Assembly (NCBI GenBank): GCA_964036045.1 | Contig: OZ038382.1 | Span: 40,812,090-40,876,089 of the forward strand | Length of the DNA stretch: 64,000 bases | Direction: 5' to 3' | DNA from: Eutreptiella sp. 'Long Island Sound 2002' | Taxonomy: Eukaryota > Euglenozoa > Euglenophyceae > Eutreptiales > Eutreptiaceae | Part shown: positions 62,772 to 64,000 of the stretch, piece by piece | Layout of the letters: each line of letters opens with the position of its first letter | Position numbering within the stretch: position 1 is the first letter of the stretch | The notes under the pieces: model-generated | What the model was told of the DNA's origin: nothing | The model's input: only the letters and a program-made list of their open reading frames with translations | Database searches by the model: none | Position numbers and translations under genes: made by a program

Positions 62772-64000
62772 TGGTAGCAGAGGAAATCATGACTCTGCTT
62801 CTGGAATCTCCACTGATACTCTGAGATCGTCGGAATTTAGCGGGGCTATTACTCCTTCTGGGTCGCTGCGTGTTCCCCCCGAGGTTACATTCGTAGCATC
62901 TCCCCAACAATCCGAGGTCCAACCATCAGAGTGCCCTTACTGTGGCCATAAACATTGGCCTGGTGTTCATACTTGTGCTGAGTGTTGCATGAACGCCCCA
63001 CCCAACCTTAAACCCGGTCGAGAATCTCCCTCCTCGAGTGAATCTGGTTCCTCCTCTCACGCTTTGCCTGATCTGGAAGACAGCAGCAGCGAAGGAGAGC
63101 AGTCTGAAGCTGAAATTAGTGGTGATTACTGGGAAAACCACTTTCAGCAGATCTGGAATGAGGAATTCCTGCACAGGCAGAATTGGCTGCTGGCGGAGGC
63201 GGGCTATCGTGGCCGCCTGAGGGACTGGTTCCGGGCGTCGTGCCAGTTCCTCAGGGACAGCGGCCGGTCAAGATTTGATGCCCAATTGCAGGAGCAAGAG
63301 GACTGGGAGGAATTGATGGACCAGTTCGACCACCAGGCAGCCGTGATGGTGCAGATGGCCATCATCGCCGAGGAACGACGGCAGAATCTGCGTCAGCAGC
63401 CTGGTCCGTCAGGCGCCTGGAGTCGGAACGACGACGAGGTCGACGAGATGAGGTGTGATTCGACACATTCTCACCTCTCCAGGGAGCAACTGTCCAAGAT
63501 TCCTGACTCCAACTCCAGTGTTGACAGCTGGGTTGATGAAGTCAGAAGCAAGGGGAAAGGGACGAGATGCCCTTCCTGTGGCGAATGCGCCAAGGACTGC
63601 TCCTGTCGAAGGCAGATTTCGTCGCTGGAGAACAAGGTGAAGGAGCTGAAGAACGCCGCCAAGGAGAAAAAGAGGGATGATGACAGCAAGTGGAAGGACA
63701 TGGAACAGAAGTTGGAGAAGCTTACAAATCTGGTACAAAATCTGAGCACTACTGGGCTCTCTGGACCAGCGCCTACAATGGCAAGCCACCCAGCACCTAC
63801 CTCCTCAGCTGCACCCACATCCACGCCTTACGGCGCTCCACATTCTCCAGCACCCCCAGCTTTTACTGGCCACCATCCAGCTTTTACTGGAATTTCTGGT
63901 ATCCCCCCTACTGGATTTACAAATCCAATTGGGTTCAATCTGGGTACTGAAGGAGGAGAATCTTCGTCAGGGAAGTCTGTACTGTCCGTGGGTACTGTCG
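62590..64000 (+). CDS. Gag-like protein of the LTR retrotransposon, 5' part (470 codons, no stop in window)
   Basis: The frame is open from ATG 62,590 to the window end; the preceding in-frame stop is TAG at 62,557. The start context is CCACCATGG. Residues 1-60 lie inside the LTR and 61-65 over the primer site. The order of regions is as follows. A Ser/Thr/Gln/Gly-rich segment covers about 1-110. A Cys/His cluster has C115, C118, H120, H122, H127, C129, C132 and C133 (CX2C-X10-CX2C spacing). An acidic Ser/Glu-rich stretch covers 144-178. A Trp- and charge-rich, probably helical region covers about 180-270. A second Cys cluster has C327, C330, C333, C337 and C339. A Lys/Glu-rich coiled coil covers about 342-385. 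A Pro/Ala/Thr/Gly-rich tail starts near 391. The role is inferred from position: structural, nucleic-acid-binding protein of the element's particle. I do not recognise the family, and no protease or polymerase motif is reached. If translation cannot start in the LTR, the next in-frame ATG is 62,989 (residue 134), which would lose the first Cys cluster. No frameshift or stop is seen, so the element looks young. A host-gene exon is the alternative. Confidence 0.7.
   Translation, partial: MEFTGPSSALHMSLPEAGYGSEEGYVGSEISGAVSGVTTPGASRLQASQSQQRSTTMQRLHGSRGNHDSASGISTDTLRSSEFSGAITPSGSLRVPPEVTFVASPQQSEVQPSECPYCGHKHWPGVHTCAECCMNAPPNLKPGRESPSSSESGSSSHALPDLEDSSSEGEQSEAEISGDYWENHFQQIWNEEFLHRQNWLLAEAGYRGRLRDWFRASCQFLRDSGRSRFDAQLQEQEDWEELMDQFDHQAAVMVQMAIIAEERRQNLRQQPGPSGAWSRNDDEVDEMRCDSTHSHLSREQLSKIPDSNSSVDSWVDEVRSKGKGTRCPSCGECAKDCSCRRQISSLENKVKELKNAAKEKKRDDDSKWKDMEQKLEKLTNLVQNLSTTGLSGPAPTMASHPAPTSSAAPTSTPYGAPHSPAPPAFTGHHPAFTGISGIPPTGFTNPIGFNLGTEGGESSSGKSVLSVGTV
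62772..62784 (+). other. Primer-binding site, complementary to initiator tRNA-Met
   Basis: TGGTAGCAGAGGA follows the LTR end with no gap. TGG pairs with the CCA tail, and TAGCAGAG pairs with the next eight bases (the A discriminator and the acceptor strand CUCUGCU) of metazoan initiator tRNA-Met. The next two bases also fit the vertebrate form, as I recall it, and then pairing ends. Yeast and plant initiator tRNAs would give different sites after TGGTA. The site would prime minus-strand DNA synthesis in the element. It lies inside the long reading frame and encodes residues 61-65. Confidence 0.8.

Noticed and set aside
62445-62777. 110-codon plus-strand frame over the LTR
   Set aside because: Overlaps the better-supported frame from 62,590, which is far longer and has an ideal start context. 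It ends just after the LTR.
62772-62784. Part of a tRNA gene
   Set aside because: The sequence is the reverse complement of a tRNA 3' end including CCA, which animal tRNA genes do not encode. No cloverleaf surrounds it. A primer-binding site fits better.
62926-63174. Minus-strand frame of 82 codons, and similar ones at 63,409-63,789 and 63,471-63,824
   Set aside because: Antisense shadows of the continuous 470-codon plus-strand frame; no supporting features.
62590-64000. First exon of a host gene
   Set aside because: Not excluded, but the adjacent LTR-like ends, the initiator-tRNA primer site inside the frame and the clean break in the satellite favour a retroelement Gag.

Overview
The window has two parts. 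Positions 1 to about 62,291 are one continuous tandem satellite array with a 421-bp monomer, about 148 copies: 147 full intervals plus a partial monomer at each end. It runs off the left edge of the window and contains no recognisable host gene. Positions 62,292 to 64,000 are unrelated sequence. I read this part as the 5' end of an LTR retrotransposon inserted into the satellite. It comprises a 480-bp LTR-like segment starting TGTAAC and ending GTTACA, a primer-binding site abutting it that is complementary to metazoan initiator tRNA-Met, and a 470-codon open frame that is still open at the right edge.

Organism: a eukaryote, most likely an animal. The reasons are the very long satellite array, the metazoan-type initiator-tRNA primer site (the yeast and plant versions differ) and a CCACCATGG start context. 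Species cannot be determined, and nothing looks bacterial.

Satellite layout: monomers carry diagnostic variants that group into higher-order repeats (HORs) whose period changes along the array. They are a 842-bp dimer (5.2-6.9 kb), a 2,105-bp 5-mer in three copies (7.7-14.0 kb), a 1,262-bp 3-mer (19.9-22.4 kb), a 1,268-bp 3-mer (22.4-25.0 kb), a 1,689-bp 4-mer (25.4-28.8 kb), a 4,641-bp 11-mer duplication overlapping it (26.0-35.2 kb), a 2,947-bp 7-mer (35.5-41.8 kb), a 842-bp dimer (41.0-42.7 kb), a 1,263/1,264-bp 3-mer (44.4-51.5 kb), a 2,105-bp 5-mer (52.4-56.6 kb) and a 1,684-bp 4-mer (56.6-59.9 kb). The other stretches (1-5.2, 14.0-19.9, 42.7-44.4 and 59.9-62.3 kb) are the same satellite without a periodicity I could fix by eye. 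Each monomer carries a 9-bp-stem inverted repeat, a short ACCAT run, a CG-alternating and G-rich core, an AATAAA and a TTTTTGCAAAAA palindrome.

Retroelement: the long frame has no stop from an ATG at 62,590 to the window end. That ATG lies inside the LTR, and the frame reads through the primer-binding site, an arrangement known from yeast Ty1. The product has two Cys clusters, an acidic Ser/Glu region, a Trp-rich helical region, a coiled coil and a Pro-rich tail. I interpret it as a Gag-like protein of unresolved superfamily. Protease, reverse transcriptase, integrase and the 3' LTR would lie beyond the window.

All positions and repeat relationships were found by reading the sequence. No alignment or database search was run.
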